Origin: Opitutia bacterium
Lineage (GTDB): Bacteria > Verrucomicrobiota > Verrucomicrobiia > Opitutales > Opitutaceae
Assembly (NCBI GenBank): GCA_003153035.1
Contig: PMBT01000041.1
Coordinates: 1 to 34,114 of the forward strand
Direction: 5' to 3'
DNA: 34,114 nucleotides
Part shown: positions 1-8,820 of the stretch, in pieces
Position numbering within the stretch: the stretch's first letter is position 1
How the letters are laid out: each line of letters opens with the position of its first letter
Notes under the pieces: model-generated
Told to the model about the DNA's origin: nothing
The model's input: only the letters and a program-made list of their open reading frames with translations
Databases searched by the model: none
Made by a program: the position numbers and the translations under genes

Positions 1-56
1 GGAGCCTGCTTGCAGGCGATTCTGCGTCTGTAATCGCGAGCAGGCTCGCTCCTACA
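1..56. repeat. REP-like palindrome, truncated by window edge
   Basis: Two arms, GGAGCCTGCTTGCAGGCGAT at the left and ATCGCGAGCAGGCTCGCTCC at the right, form an imperfect inverted repeat ending in TACA. Related elements occur at 4841-4930, 24691-24759 and 27204-27261, always outside confident genes. The arms resemble the REP sequences best known from Pseudomonas (GTAGGAGC..GCTTGC..GCGA). The left end is probably cut by the window boundary. Confidence 0.7.
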
Positions 57-80
57 ACTGCATGAGTCCGGCCCAGCGCC

Positions 81-100
81 TCATTCGGTAATCCGAATGA
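81..100. other. Short perfect hairpin upstream of the AAA ATPase gene
   Basis: TCATTCGG-TAAT-CCGAATGA is a perfect 8-bp stem with a 4-base loop. No T-run follows, so a terminator role is unsupported. The rest of 57-289 shows no convincing gene. The reverse-strand open frame there lacks family features and overlaps the start of the ATPase gene. Confidence 0.4.
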
Positions 101-289
101 AGGGCGGGGTGGCCTGTCCTTAAGGCGCGCTTCGCCGTGGCCATTTGGAAACTGCCGTCAGAGTGGGATGAGGGTTTGTCCCGACTACGAAGGCTCGCAG
201 CCACCGGTGCCTGCGGCGGCAACCTTGTCTTTCACGAAGCGTAAAATGTGCGCGAATAGATGGCCGTCTTCTACATTCCAGGTTGTTCC

Positions 290-1759
290 ATGATCACCCG
301 GTTTCAAGTCGATGGGTTCAAGAACTTGGTCGAAGTGGACCTCAAATTTGGTCCCTTCACCTGCATCGCCGGCGTAAACGGTGTCGGGAAATCTAACCTT
401 TTCGACGCAATCCGCTTTCTCGGGGCGCTCGCTTCGCGTCCGCTCATGGACGCCGCGGCGACCGTGCGTGGCGGTCAACGGGCCGCTGATGTCCGCGCCA
501 TTTTTCACCGCACTGGCGCAGATTGTGGCGAGCGGATGCGATTCGACGTGGAAATGATCGTGCCGCAGCTGGCGGTGGATGACGTCGGTCAACCCGCGAA
601 GGCGGCGACCACATTTCTACGCTATGAATTGGAGTTGGAGTTGAGTACCGATTCCGGTGCCGGCGGGCCACAACTTGAAATCCGCCATGAAGCGTTGGTG
701 CCGCTCAAGAAGAAGGAGGCGGTTGCCCGGCTGCCGTTTGAGAACTCGCCAAAGTGGAGAAGATCGGTCGTCCTCGGCCGCCGCGGCCCTCCGTTCGTCT
801 CGACCGTTGAGGAGGAGGATGGCCGCCGCGTGATCAAGCGACATCAAGATGGCGGCGGCGGCAATCCGGTTCCGGCACTTGCGTCTTCGCTACGCGGCAC
901 GATCGTCTCTGTGGCGCAGGCAGATGCGCCGACCTTGCTTTGTGCACGGCGTGAGATGCAGTCTTGGCTGCAGTTGCAGTTGGAACCGACGGCATTGCGG
1001 CGGTCCTGCGCATTCAATGACGCGCCCCGCCTTCAGCCCAACGGCGAAGGATTGGCGGCTGCGTTGTTTCGAATCGCGCGCGGTTCAAAGGAGCCGAAGG
1101 CGACGTACGCTCGCATCGCCAATCGGCTCGCTGAACTGGTGAGCAACGTGAGCCGAATCGACGTGGAGCGTAATGAAAAGCTCGAGCAGCTGACTCTCAT
1201 GCTGACCGACAGGGAAGGTACAGAGCATGCCGCCCGCTCGCTGTCTGATGGCACATTGCGGTTTCTGGCGCTTACGGTGCTGGAAATGGATCCGGAGGCG
1301 CATGGCGTGCTCTGCCTTGAGGAACCCGAGAACGGCATTCATCCCGATCATATCGGGTCGATGATCCGACTTCTGCAGGATATCGCGTTTGACCCCGAGA
1401 CTACGCTCGGACCTGAAAACCCATTGCGGCAAGTGGTCGTGAACACCCATTCCCCGCTGGTGGTCGCCGAGTGTCCTGACGATTCACTCATCCTCGCTCA
1501 CCCGGTAGAAGATGTTCGCAGCAACCGGGTTTTTAACAAGGTTGTCTTCAGCGGCCTTGACGGCACATGGCGGACAAAAACCGTCGGAGACCGGATGTCC
1601 AAAGGGGAATTAATGGCGTTTCTTTCACCTGTATCACTGCGGCCTGTAGGGCCCGAGCCGCAACCAAATGAGAAACGCCGCCGGCGAATTCGGGAGAGGC
1701 AAGATCTACGCCAGTGTTTCCTGGTCGGCTTTGAGGAGCGGAAGGTAGCGGAGGAATGA
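290..1759 (+). CDS. AAA family ATPase (ABC/OLD-type)
   Basis: The product is a soluble ATPase of 489 residues in the ABC-like AAA_21/OLD/RecF group. Visible motifs are Walker A GVNGVGKSN near residues 28-36, an ABC-type signature region LSDGT near 318, Walker B with the catalytic Glu in CLEEPENGIHP near 343-353, and an H-switch VNTHSP near 383-388. The ATG at 290 (MITRFQVDGF) is preferred over the in-frame ATG at 260, because proteins of this group normally begin a few residues before the first beta strand. Neither start has a strong ribosome binding site. The stop overlaps the next start by four bases, so the two genes are probably translated together. Such ATPases with a separate TOPRIM or nuclease partner are known from anti-phage systems (OLD, Gabija, PARIS, Septu types). 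The specific role here is inferred. Confidence 0.88.
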   Translation: MITRFQVDGFKNLVEVDLKFGPFTCIAGVNGVGKSNLFDAIRFLGALASRPLMDAAATVRGGQRAADVRAIFHRTGADCGERMRFDVEMIVPQLAVDDVGQPAKAATTFLRYELELELSTDSGAGGPQLEIRHEALVPLKKKEAVARLPFENSPKWRRSVVLGRRGPPFVSTVEEEDGRRVIKRHQDGGGGNPVPALASSLRGTIVSVAQADAPTLLCARREMQSWLQLQLEPTALRRSCAFNDAPRLQPNGEGLAAALFRIARGSKEPKATYARIANRLAELVSNVSRIDVERNEKLEQLTLMLTDREGTEHAARSLSDGTLRFLALTVLEMDPEAHGVLCLEEPENGIHPDHIGSMIRLLQDIAFDPETTLGPENPLRQVVVNTHSPLVVAECPDDSLILAHPVEDVRSNRVFNKVVFSGLDGTWRTKTVGDRMSKGELMAFLSPVSLRPVGPEPQPNEKRRRRIRERQDLRQCFLVGFEERKVAEE

Positions 1760-2394
1760 ACATCCGGTTTACGCTTGTCGCCGAAGGTTCCACCGACAAG
1801 GCGTTGGTGCCGATCCTGCGCTCGGCGGTCCGGTGTGATCCGCGGATTCGAGAGATCACGCCGCAGTTCGCGGATCCTGGTAAACTCTCACCACCTCGAA
1901 GCGAGCTCGCAAAAAGAACCAGGAAGGCGCTCGATCTCTACCCGGCCGACCTACTTTTCGTCCATCGCGATTCAGATGGTCTCCCCTTGGAAACGCGCCG
2001 GAATGAAATACTGGAGGCCGTCGAATCGAGTGTGCGCGCTCAAACGACAGTTCCAGTTGTACCAGTGCGGATGACCGAGGCATGGTTGTTGATCGATGAA
2101 GCGGCGATCCGCTCTGCTGCGGGTAATCCCCGTGGTACAACGATTCTTGACCTACCGAGACTCGGTGCAATCGAGGACAAGGCCAACCCAAAGAATGTGC
2201 TGTACACTGCACTGCGCCAGGCGTGCGAATTAAAGGGGCGTAGGCTCGCGAGATTCAGTCCACAAGACGCGGCCGGATTGGTTGCCGAACGGATCTCGGA
2301 TTTCAGACCCTTGCAGTACCTTTCAGCGTTCAAGGAATTCCAAGGCGAACTGAAGCGAGCGCTCGATCTACTGGCTCGCACGATCGGCACGTGA
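1756..2394 (+). CDS. TOPRIM-like (DUF4276-type) partner of the AAA ATPase
   Basis: This 212-residue soluble protein overlaps the ATPase gene by ATGA, so it is almost certainly co-translated. The N-terminal strand and motif VAEGSTD place an acidic residue at E10. A second acidic cluster, FVHRDSD, lies near residues 68-74, and MTEAWLLID near 106-114. This E...DxD spacing fits a TOPRIM fold as seen in DUF4276/OLD-like nucleases; it is recognised by pattern only. The ATPase plus TOPRIM arrangement resembles a split OLD/Gabija or a PARIS-like AriA-AriB pair. The target could be nucleic acid or another molecule. Alternatives are a housekeeping repair pair or an orphan remnant of a larger island; both reading frames look intact. 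Confidence 0.75.
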   Translation: MNIRFTLVAEGSTDKALVPILRSAVRCDPRIREITPQFADPGKLSPPRSELAKRTRKALDLYPADLLFVHRDSDGLPLETRRNEILEAVESSVRAQTTVPVVPVRMTEAWLLIDEAAIRSAAGNPRGTTILDLPRLGAIEDKANPKNVLYTALRQACELKGRRLARFSPQDAAGLVAERISDFRPLQYLSAFKEFQGELKRALDLLARTIGT

Positions 2395-2910
2395 TCTGCA
2401 CTGGCTTCTTGCATAAATGCGCAGGTTCGCCTGACCCAATGAGAGTTTCAATTTGAGAGAACTGATGTCTCGACGGGGAGAATGCCTCAAGGTGGCACTT
2501 GGCGGAAGGTAGTTGGAGCCGTCGCTCGGCGAAGATGCACAAACGGGATCCGAATTGCGGTAACGCCCTCCGAGCGGCGGCGATTTGTCCCCTCCCGTGC
2601 CCTTGAGTTCGTGACGGTCGGCAGAACGCAAGAGGACATTGAGCCCAGACCGGCAAAGCGGTTGTGCAGGCACGCTCTTGATCGGCCAAGAAGCCAAGGT
2701 GCCGGGGCGTGGCACAATCGGATCGGCGCTCCCGCAAGCGGGATCACTGCCCCGAAGGGCAAGTCTGACGCCTCCGGACGAAGATCCTGAACCGGAAACT
2801 TGACTCAGTACTCGCACCCCGGCGCACGGACCATACACGAAGATGGTCTGCTGGCCAGCTTGGAAAACGCCGGGGTCAGGAGGTGGTGGAGAGGGCTGAA
2901 GGCGCGCGGT
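2395..2910. other. Gene-free stretch between the ATPase pair and malic enzyme
   Basis: About 515 bases with no reading frame that shows recognisable protein features on either strand. It holds two small hairpins, CCCGCAAGCGGG near 2734-2745 and TGCCCCGAAGGGCA just after it, neither followed by a T-run. It lies downstream of both flanking genes (rightward TOPRIM gene, leftward malic enzyme), so it is a convergent 3' region. It may be decayed sequence, but no parent gene could be identified. Confidence 0.4.
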
Positions 2911-4584
2911 TCAGACATAATCGCGGTAGACGGGCTCGAACATGCGGGCGCGGATATCAGCCTCCAGGTCGGCCGGTTGCGGCCTGCGGGCCAGACCCGC
3001 ACGGTGCGCCTCGTCGGCCACGGCGGCGGCGATCTTGACCGAGACCTCGCGGATTCTGGAAAGAGCCGGATAGATCCTCCCGAGTGCGAGATCCTCGTCA
3101 GCCACCTGGGCTGCGAGCGTGCGGGCCGCGGTCAGAAACATGCCGTCCGTGATCTTGGTTGCCTCACACACGAGGGCGCCCAAGCCCACCCCCGGGAAGA
3201 TGTAGACGTTGTTGCCCTGGCCCGGCACGTAGGTGCGCCCGCCGAGGGACACCGGCGGAAACGGACTGCCGCTCGCGAAGATCACCCGTCCGTCCGTCCA
3301 TTGGTAGGCTTCCTCCGCGGTGCATTCCGCCTTCGAAGTCGGGTTCGACAGCGCGAAAATGATCGGGCGCCGGTTCAATGCCGCCATCCGCGCGACAATC
3401 TCGCGCGTGAAGGAGCGCGCCTGGCCGGAAACGCCGATCAGCGCAGTGGGCTGGAGGGCCTCAATCGCCTCCGTCAGGGTCGCCAGCGGGGGATGCCGGT
3501 GAGCGTAGGGAGTCTTGTGCTCGGCGAGCGGGCCCGGCCGGCCCTGCACGACCAGACCCTGCGAGTCGACAAACCAGCAGCGGGCCTTGGCATCGGTCAG
3601 GCTGAGACCCTCCTGCTGCAGCGCGGCCACGACGAGATCGGCAATGCCGGTGCCCGCCTCGCCTGCGCCCAAAAAGAGCAGTTTCTGATCGGGCAGCCGG
3701 CCACCGGTCAGGCGCAGACCCGCGATGATTCCGGCCAGGGCCACGGACGCCGTGCCCTGGATGTCGTCGTTGAAACTGCAGATCTGGTCGCGATACTGGC
3801 GGAGCAGGCGGAAGGCGTTGGTGTTGCCGAAATCCTCCCATTGCAGTAGCGCCCGGGGGTAGGCGGACTGGACGGCGGCGACAAACTCGGCGATGAAGGC
3901 GTCATACTCGGCGCCGCGCACGCGCTTCTGGTTGATTCCGATGTACAGGGGGTCCTCGTGCAGCTTGGTGTTGTCGGTGCCGACATCGAGCGTGATCGGC
4001 AGGCAGTAATAGGGATGCAGGCCGGCGCAGGCCGTATAAAGCGAGAGTTTGCCGACGGGGATGCCCATGCCGAGCGCGCCCAGGTCACCGAGCCCAAGGA
4101 TGCGTTCGCCATCGGTCACGACAATCATGCGCACATCGGGATGCGGCCAGTGACGGAGGATCTCGGCCACGCGGCCGCGTTCGCGAATGCTGAGGAAAAG
4201 CCCGCGCGGCCGGCGGAAGATGGCGCCGTATTCAAGGCAGGCCTGACCGACCGTGGGCGTATAGATGATGGGGATCATCTCTTCCGCATGCTCCTGCACC
4301 AGCTTGTAAAAAAGCGTCTCGTTGCGGTTCTGTAGGGTGGTGAGAAAAATGTATTTCTCGAGGGGATCCGGCTTGCGCAGGAAATTGCCATACACGCGCC
4401 CCAACTGTTCCTTGATCGTAAACACCCGCGGCGGCAGCAGGCCGCGCAGCCCCAGCACATCCCGTTCGCGTTCAGTGAAAGCCGTGCCTTTGTTGAGCAG
4501 GGAGCTCGTCAGCAGGTTGGATCCCCAGGGGAACAGCGGGCCTCCCTGCGCATGCAGGCCCTCATCGGCGGATTGGGCGGTCAT
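2911..4584 (-). CDS. maeA: NAD-dependent malic enzyme (oxaloacetate-decarboxylating)
   Basis: This 557-residue cytoplasmic enzyme converts malate to pyruvate and CO2 with reduction of NAD(P), linking the TCA cycle to pyruvate. It is the long form typical of MaeA/SfcA. Visible sites are the catalytic Tyr in IIYTPTVGQ (Y108), the catalytic Lys in PVGKLSLY (K179), metal ligands in WEDFGNTNAF (E250, D251) and FNDDIQGTASV (D273/D274), and the Rossmann loop GAGEAGTG (306-313). Length and start agree with the family. It is transcribed alone, away from the neighbouring ABC genes. NAD preference is the family norm for this form and cannot be proved from the motifs. Confidence 0.95.
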   Translation of the reverse strand: MTAQSADEGLHAQGGPLFPWGSNLLTSSLLNKGTAFTERERDVLGLRGLLPPRVFTIKEQLGRVYGNFLRKPDPLEKYIFLTTLQNRNETLFYKLVQEHAEEMIPIIYTPTVGQACLEYGAIFRRPRGLFLSIRERGRVAEILRHWPHPDVRMIVVTDGERILGLGDLGALGMGIPVGKLSLYTACAGLHPYYCLPITLDVGTDNTKLHEDPLYIGINQKRVRGAEYDAFIAEFVAAVQSAYPRALLQWEDFGNTNAFRLLRQYRDQICSFNDDIQGTASVALAGIIAGLRLTGGRLPDQKLLFLGAGEAGTGIADLVVAALQQEGLSLTDAKARCWFVDSQGLVVQGRPGPLAEHKTPYAHRHPPLATLTEAIEALQPTALIGVSGQARSFTREIVARMAALNRRPIIFALSNPTSKAECTAEEAYQWTDGRVIFASGSPFPPVSLGGRTYVPGQGNNVYIFPGVGLGALVCEATKITDGMFLTAARTLAAQVADEDLALGRIYPALSRIREVSVKIAAAVADEAHRAGLARRPQPADLEADIRARMFEPVYRDYV

Positions 4585-4840
4585 AACGGATAAAGAAGCC
4601 GTTTTTTCGATCGGGGCGAACGAAAAGAATCCGTCCTAGCCAGGTGGCAAGGAAATCCCCGGCCGCGCGATTGCCGAGAACGGGGATGCACGGCGCCGCC
4701 CGGCCCGGGACTTTTCACTTGGAACCACCGGCGTTTGACTTCGGAATCCGGTCAACGTGAAGGTCAATTGCGAGATTCGGCCGGATGGAACCTGGTGGCC
4801 TGCCGGCGTGCGGTGCGCGGCCGGCTGGAATTATGCATCT
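4585..4840. other. Divergent intergenic region, malic enzyme / ABC exporter
   Basis: This region separates two divergent genes and should hold both promoters. A TTGACT at 4735-4740 is a possible -35 box for the rightward genes, but no convincing -10 box was found at normal spacing. No coding potential is evident. Confidence 0.35.
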
Positions 4841-4930
4841 GTAGGAAGCGCGCTTGCGCGCGACCCGTCCTGCGAAGCCTCGGCGAAGGAGGAGGGCAGG
4901 GGGAAGATCGCCCGCGAGCGGGCTTCCTAC
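4841..4930. repeat. REP-like inverted pair
   Basis: The left arm GTAGGAAGCGCGCTTGCGCG and the right arm CCGCGAGCGGGCTTCCTAC form an imperfect inverted pair separated by about 50 bases. It lies just ahead of the first ABC exporter gene. It is a variant of the elements at 1-56, 24691-24759 and 27204-27261. A longer reading frame of the ABC gene runs through it, but this stretch has no protein features and is best read as noncoding. Confidence 0.65.
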
Positions 4931-4980
4931 ATTCGAATGCATCCGTTGGCTCATCCGCCCGGGCGGCTGGCGCTGAATCC

Positions 4981-6864
4981 ATGTCGTCCCCCATGAGCCC
5001 CTCCCCGCCGCGATCGCTGGGCGCCCCGCAGTCCAACTGGGCGGTCATCCGCCGTCTTTTCGGTCTGGTCTGGCTCTACCGGCGCCGCTGCCTGGAGGTG
5101 CTCGCGATTCAGCTCTTGCTGCTCACGATGGGCCTGGCGGGTCTCAACTTCACCGGCCAGGCGATCGACTTCATCCGTCACCAGGTCTCGGGTACGCCCC
5201 TGCCGTCCGCCGGCTTCCGGATCGCTTTTCCAGCTCACTGGCCGCCGGTCGCTCCGGTGGCGGTTTTCGCCGGCCTGATCCTTGGGCTCGCGCTCTGCCG
5301 CGCCGGGCTGAACTACGTCTACAGCATCCTGATCAACCGGCTGACCCAGCTGGAGATTGTCCCGCACCTGCGCGGGCGGGTCTACGACCAGCTGCAGCGC
5401 CTGAGTTTTCGTTTTTTCGACGCCAATTCCACCGGCTCCATCATCAACCGGGTGACCGGCGACGTGCAGGCGGTGCGCATGTTCCTCGACCAGGTGCTCA
5501 TCCAGAGCTTCATCATGGTCATTTCGCTGACGGTCTACGTCATCTACATGACCAGCCTGCACGCGGGCCTCACCCTGGCGTGCCTGGCGACCACGCCGCT
5601 GCTGTGGATCTCGGCGGCGGTGTTTTCGCGCCGCATCCAGCCGGAATACTCGCGGAACCGCGACCTGGCCGACATCATGGTGCGCAATCTCGCCGAGAGC
5701 ATCCAGGGCATGCCCGTGACCAAGGGCTTTGGCCGGGAAGCCGAGGACCGGGCGAAGTTTGTCCGCAGCAACGACGCCGTGCTCGCGCAACAGCAGAGCA
5801 TCTTCTGGCGCGTGAGCCTATTCAGTCCGGCGGTCGGTTTCCTCACCCGGGTCAACATGATGGTGCTGCTTGGGTACGGCGGCTGGCTGGTCGCGCACGA
5901 CCGCCTGCCGCTCGGCGCGGGCCTGGTGGTTTTTGCCGGCCTGCTCGAACAGTTCTCCGGGCAGGTCAACAATGTCGTCAACGTCGTCAACAGCGCCCAG
6001 CAGGCCCTGATCGGCGCGCGCCGCGTGTTCGAGATCCTCGACGCGCCAGTCGAGGTGGCAAGCCGGCCCGGCGCCCTCCGCCGCGAGCGGCTAGCCGGCG
6101 CGGTGCGGTTCGAGGGGGTTTCGTTCGCCTACGAGGCCGCCGAGCCCGTCCTCCGCGGCATCGATCTGGACGTGCCGGCCGGCCGGTGCATCGCCATCAT
6201 CGGCGCCACCGGCGCCGGCAAGAGCGTGCTGATGAGCCTGATTCCGCGGTTCTTCGATCCGACCGCCGGCCGGGTGCTCGTGGACGGCGTCGATGTGCGT
6301 GAGCTCGAACTCGACGATCTCCGCCGGCATATCGGGCTGGTCTTCCAGGAGAGTTTTCTGTTCAGCCACACGGTCGCCGCCAACATCGCGTTCGGCCATC
6401 CGCAGGCGACAAGGGAGCAGATCCAGAAGGCGGCGAAGATCGCGGCCGCGCATGATTTCATCCTTCAGCTGGCGAACGGCTACGAGACGGTGCTCGGCGA
6501 AAGCGGGGTGACCCTCTCCGGCGGCCAGCGCCAGCGCCTCGCCCTGGCCCGGGCCATCCTGCTCGAGCCGGCCATCCTGCTGCTCGACGACCCGACCGCC
6601 GCGATCGATTCGCAGACCGAGCACGAGATCTTCGAGGCGCTCGACCGGGCGATCGCCGGCCGCACCACCTTCATCGTGGCGCACCGCCTGAGCACGCTGC
6701 GGCGGGCCGACTTCATCATCGTCATGGACGACGGCCGGATCGTGCAGCGCGGCACCCACGCGGAGCTGATGAAGGTGCCGGGCCCCTATCTGCACGTGGC
6801 GAGCCTGCAGCTGGTCGACAGCCGTGAACTGCAGGCGCTTGAGCTGAAGGGAGGCGCCGCATGA
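4981..6864 (+). CDS. ABC exporter half-transporter, degenerate-site subunit
   Basis: The product is a membrane ABC exporter subunit of 627 residues: an N-terminal six-helix type I exporter domain (about 25-350) followed by an ATPase domain. Motifs are Walker A GATGAGKS (about 409-416), signature LSGGQRQR (about 512), Walker B LLLDDPTAAID (about 533) and H-loop AHRLS (about 567). The residue after the Walker B Asp is Asp instead of the catalytic Glu. Heterodimeric exporters such as TM287/288 and BmrCD carry this change in one subunit. ATG 4981 was chosen because upstream sequence is a repeat; ATG 4993 is also possible. The gene overlaps the next one by ATGA. The substrate (drug, lipid or peptide) cannot be told from sequence. 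Confidence 0.92.
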   Translation: MSSPMSPSPPRSLGAPQSNWAVIRRLFGLVWLYRRRCLEVLAIQLLLLTMGLAGLNFTGQAIDFIRHQVSGTPLPSAGFRIAFPAHWPPVAPVAVFAGLILGLALCRAGLNYVYSILINRLTQLEIVPHLRGRVYDQLQRLSFRFFDANSTGSIINRVTGDVQAVRMFLDQVLIQSFIMVISLTVYVIYMTSLHAGLTLACLATTPLLWISAAVFSRRIQPEYSRNRDLADIMVRNLAESIQGMPVTKGFGREAEDRAKFVRSNDAVLAQQQSIFWRVSLFSPAVGFLTRVNMMVLLGYGGWLVAHDRLPLGAGLVVFAGLLEQFSGQVNNVVNVVNSAQQALIGARRVFEILDAPVEVASRPGALRRERLAGAVRFEGVSFAYEAAEPVLRGIDLDVPAGRCIAIIGATGAGKSVLMSLIPRFFDPTAGRVLVDGVDVRELELDDLRRHIGLVFQESFLFSHTVAANIAFGHPQATREQIQKAAKIAAAHDFILQLANGYETVLGESGVTLSGGQRQRLALARAILLEPAILLLDDPTAAIDSQTEHEIFEALDRAIAGRTTFIVAHRLSTLRRADFIIVMDDGRIVQRGTHAELMKVPGPYLHVASLQLVDSRELQALELKGGAA

Positions 6865-8768
6865 GCCGGCCTTCCCCGGAGCTCAACCTGCTGACGTTGG
6901 TCAACCGGCCGGCGGACGACGAGGATGAGGCGCAGTTCAAGCCGCTGGAGTGGAATCTGATCCGGCGGCTGGTGGATTACGCGCGGCCGCACCGCCGGAA
7001 ATTCTGGGTGATGATCGGGCTCTCCACCGTGCGGGCGGTCCAGCTGCCGGCGCTCGTCTGGGTGATGGGCGCGACCATCGCGGGTCCGATCGCGCGGCAT
7101 GATCTGCGGGTCCTGGCCGGGGCGCTGCTCGGCTACGCGCTGCTGGCGGTCTGGACCGACTTCATGTTCCACTTCCGGCAGCGCTTCGCCCTGGAACTCG
7201 GCGAATTCGCCGTCAACGCGCTGCGGGCCGACATCTTCGCGCACCTGCAGCGCATGCCGATGAGTTTCTTTCACCGCATGAAGCTCGGCCGCATCATCAG
7301 CCGCGTGACCTCCGACGTGGAGGCGGTGCGGGTGGGGGTACAGGACGTGTTTTTTGTGAGCATCATCCAGTTTGGCCAGATGGTGTTTTCGGCGGTGGCG
7401 ATGCTGTTCTGCGACTGGTCGCTGTTTCTCGTCGTGCTCGCGATGGCCCCGGTCCTGTGGACGGTCAACCGCCGTTTCCGTTTCCGGCTCAGCCGGCTCA
7501 GCCGGGCCTCGCAGGAGAGCTTCAGCCGGGTCACCGCCACGCTGGCCGAGTCGGTCGGCGGCATCCGCGTGACCCAGGGATTCGTCCGGCAGGCCACCAA
7601 CGCCGGTCTCTTCCGCTCGCTGCTGGCCGACCATGCGCGGTACAATGTCGCGCTCGCCCGCACCTCGGCGATCCTCCTGCCGATCCTGGAGCTGAACAGC
7701 CAGTTCTTCATTTCCGTGCTCCTGCTGCTCGGCGGCTGGCGCGCCTTTCACCACGAGATGGAGGTCGCCAGCCTGATCCAGTTCTTCTTTCTCGCGAATC
7801 TGTTCTTCTCGCCCATCGCGGTCATCGGCAACCAGTACAACCAGGCGCTGCTGGCGATGGCCGGCGCCGAGCGGATCTTCCGGCTGCTCGACACACGGCC
7901 CGACTGGGAGGACGCGCCGGTGGCGGTGGCGCTGCCCGACCCGCGGGCTCCCGGGCCGGCCGCGCCCCCGGCGGCGGGGATGCGGGTCGAATTCCGCCGG
8001 GTCTCGTTCGGCTACGACCCGGCGCGCCTGGTGTTGCAGGAGATCGAGTTCACCGCTGAGCCGGGCCGGATGGTGGCGCTGGTGGGCCACACCGGCAGCG
8101 GCAAGAGCTCGATCGTCAACCTGGCGGCGAAATTCTACCTGCCGACCCGCGGTGAGATTCTCGTCGACGGCCGGGAGATCCGCGCCGTAACCAGTCATTC
8201 ACTACACCGGCAGACCGGCCTCGTCCAGCAGCAGAATTTCCTCTTCAGCGGCACGGTGCTGGACAATATCCGGATCGGCCGGCCGGAGACGACGGAGGCG
8301 GAGGTGCGCGCCGCGGCCGGCCGGCTCGACTGCCTCGAGGTTTTCGACGGCCTGCCGCGCGGCCTGCACACGGAGGTGGGCGAGCGGGGCAGCAGCCTGT
8401 CCGTCGGCCAGCGCCAACTGGTCTGCTTCGCCCGCGCGCTGCTGGCCGACCCGCGCCTGCTCATGCTCGACGAGGCGACAAGTTCGATCGACGCGCTGAC
8501 GGAGGCGCGCATCCAGCGGGCGCTGGTCACCCTGCTGCGGGGCCGCACCAGCCTCGTCGTCGCCCACCGCCTGAGCACGATCCGCCACGCTGATCTCGTG
8601 CTCGTGCTCGAGTCGGGGCGGGTGATCGAGCGCGGCACCCACGCGGAGCTGCTGTCGCAGCGCGGCCACTACGCCGCGCTTTACCGCCAGTTCGTGCAGG
8701 TCGACGAAGCCGGAGCGGCCGGGGGCGGCCCGGGGACCGGCGCCGGTTGCGCGGGGTTTTCACTCTGA
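6861..8768 (+). CDS. ABC exporter half-transporter, catalytic subunit
   Basis: This 635-residue partner of the preceding half-transporter overlaps it by four bases. A six-helix exporter domain is followed by an ATPase domain with Walker A GHTGSGKSS (about 409), signature LSVGQRQL (about 513), Walker B LLMLDEATSSID (about 533-544, with a normal catalytic Glu) and H-loop AHRLS (about 568). The LSVGQ signature departs from LSGGQ. In the heterodimer it faces the Walker motifs of the other subunit, so the altered signature and the altered Walker B fall in the same ATP site. The C-terminal tail is Gly/Ala-rich and low in complexity. Function is probably multidrug or lipid export across the inner membrane. 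Confidence 0.92.
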   Translation: MSRPSPELNLLTLVNRPADDEDEAQFKPLEWNLIRRLVDYARPHRRKFWVMIGLSTVRAVQLPALVWVMGATIAGPIARHDLRVLAGALLGYALLAVWTDFMFHFRQRFALELGEFAVNALRADIFAHLQRMPMSFFHRMKLGRIISRVTSDVEAVRVGVQDVFFVSIIQFGQMVFSAVAMLFCDWSLFLVVLAMAPVLWTVNRRFRFRLSRLSRASQESFSRVTATLAESVGGIRVTQGFVRQATNAGLFRSLLADHARYNVALARTSAILLPILELNSQFFISVLLLLGGWRAFHHEMEVASLIQFFFLANLFFSPIAVIGNQYNQALLAMAGAERIFRLLDTRPDWEDAPVAVALPDPRAPGPAAPPAAGMRVEFRRVSFGYDPARLVLQEIEFTAEPGRMVALVGHTGSGKSSIVNLAAKFYLPTRGEILVDGREIRAVTSHSLHRQTGLVQQQNFLFSGTVLDNIRIGRPETTEAEVRAAAGRLDCLEVFDGLPRGLHTEVGERGSSLSVGQRQLVCFARALLADPRLLMLDEATSSIDALTEARIQRALVTLLRGRTSLVVAHRLSTIRHADLVLVLESGRVIERGTHAELLSQRGHYAALYRQFVQVDEAGAAGGGPGTGAGCAGFSL

Positions 8769-8820
8769 GAATCGCGCGGTTCCCCTCTAGAATTTCGTTG
8801 CATTGAGAGGGAAGGGCACT

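Noticed and set aside
185-592. Reverse frame at the start of the AAA ATPase
   Set aside because: It overlaps the ATPase Walker A region and shows no domain; the rightward gene is clearly real.
2482-2790. Small rightward frame in the gene-free stretch
   Set aside because: No ribosome binding site, no recognisable family, and an overlapping reverse frame of similar quality; treated as noncoding.
2800-3849. Rightward frame of 349 codons across the malic enzyme
   Set aside because: It overlaps the malic enzyme, which has all catalytic motifs. The rightward product is Arg/Gly-rich with no recognisable domain.
4735-4980. N-terminal extension of the first ABC subunit
   Set aside because: It begins at TTG, runs through a REP-like palindrome and has no family features; the normal exporter N-terminus starts at 4981.
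6786-8198. Reverse frame of 470 codons opposite the second ABC gene
   Set aside because: It is antisense to a complete ABC exporter with all motifs; the product is Arg/Glu/His-rich shadow sequence.
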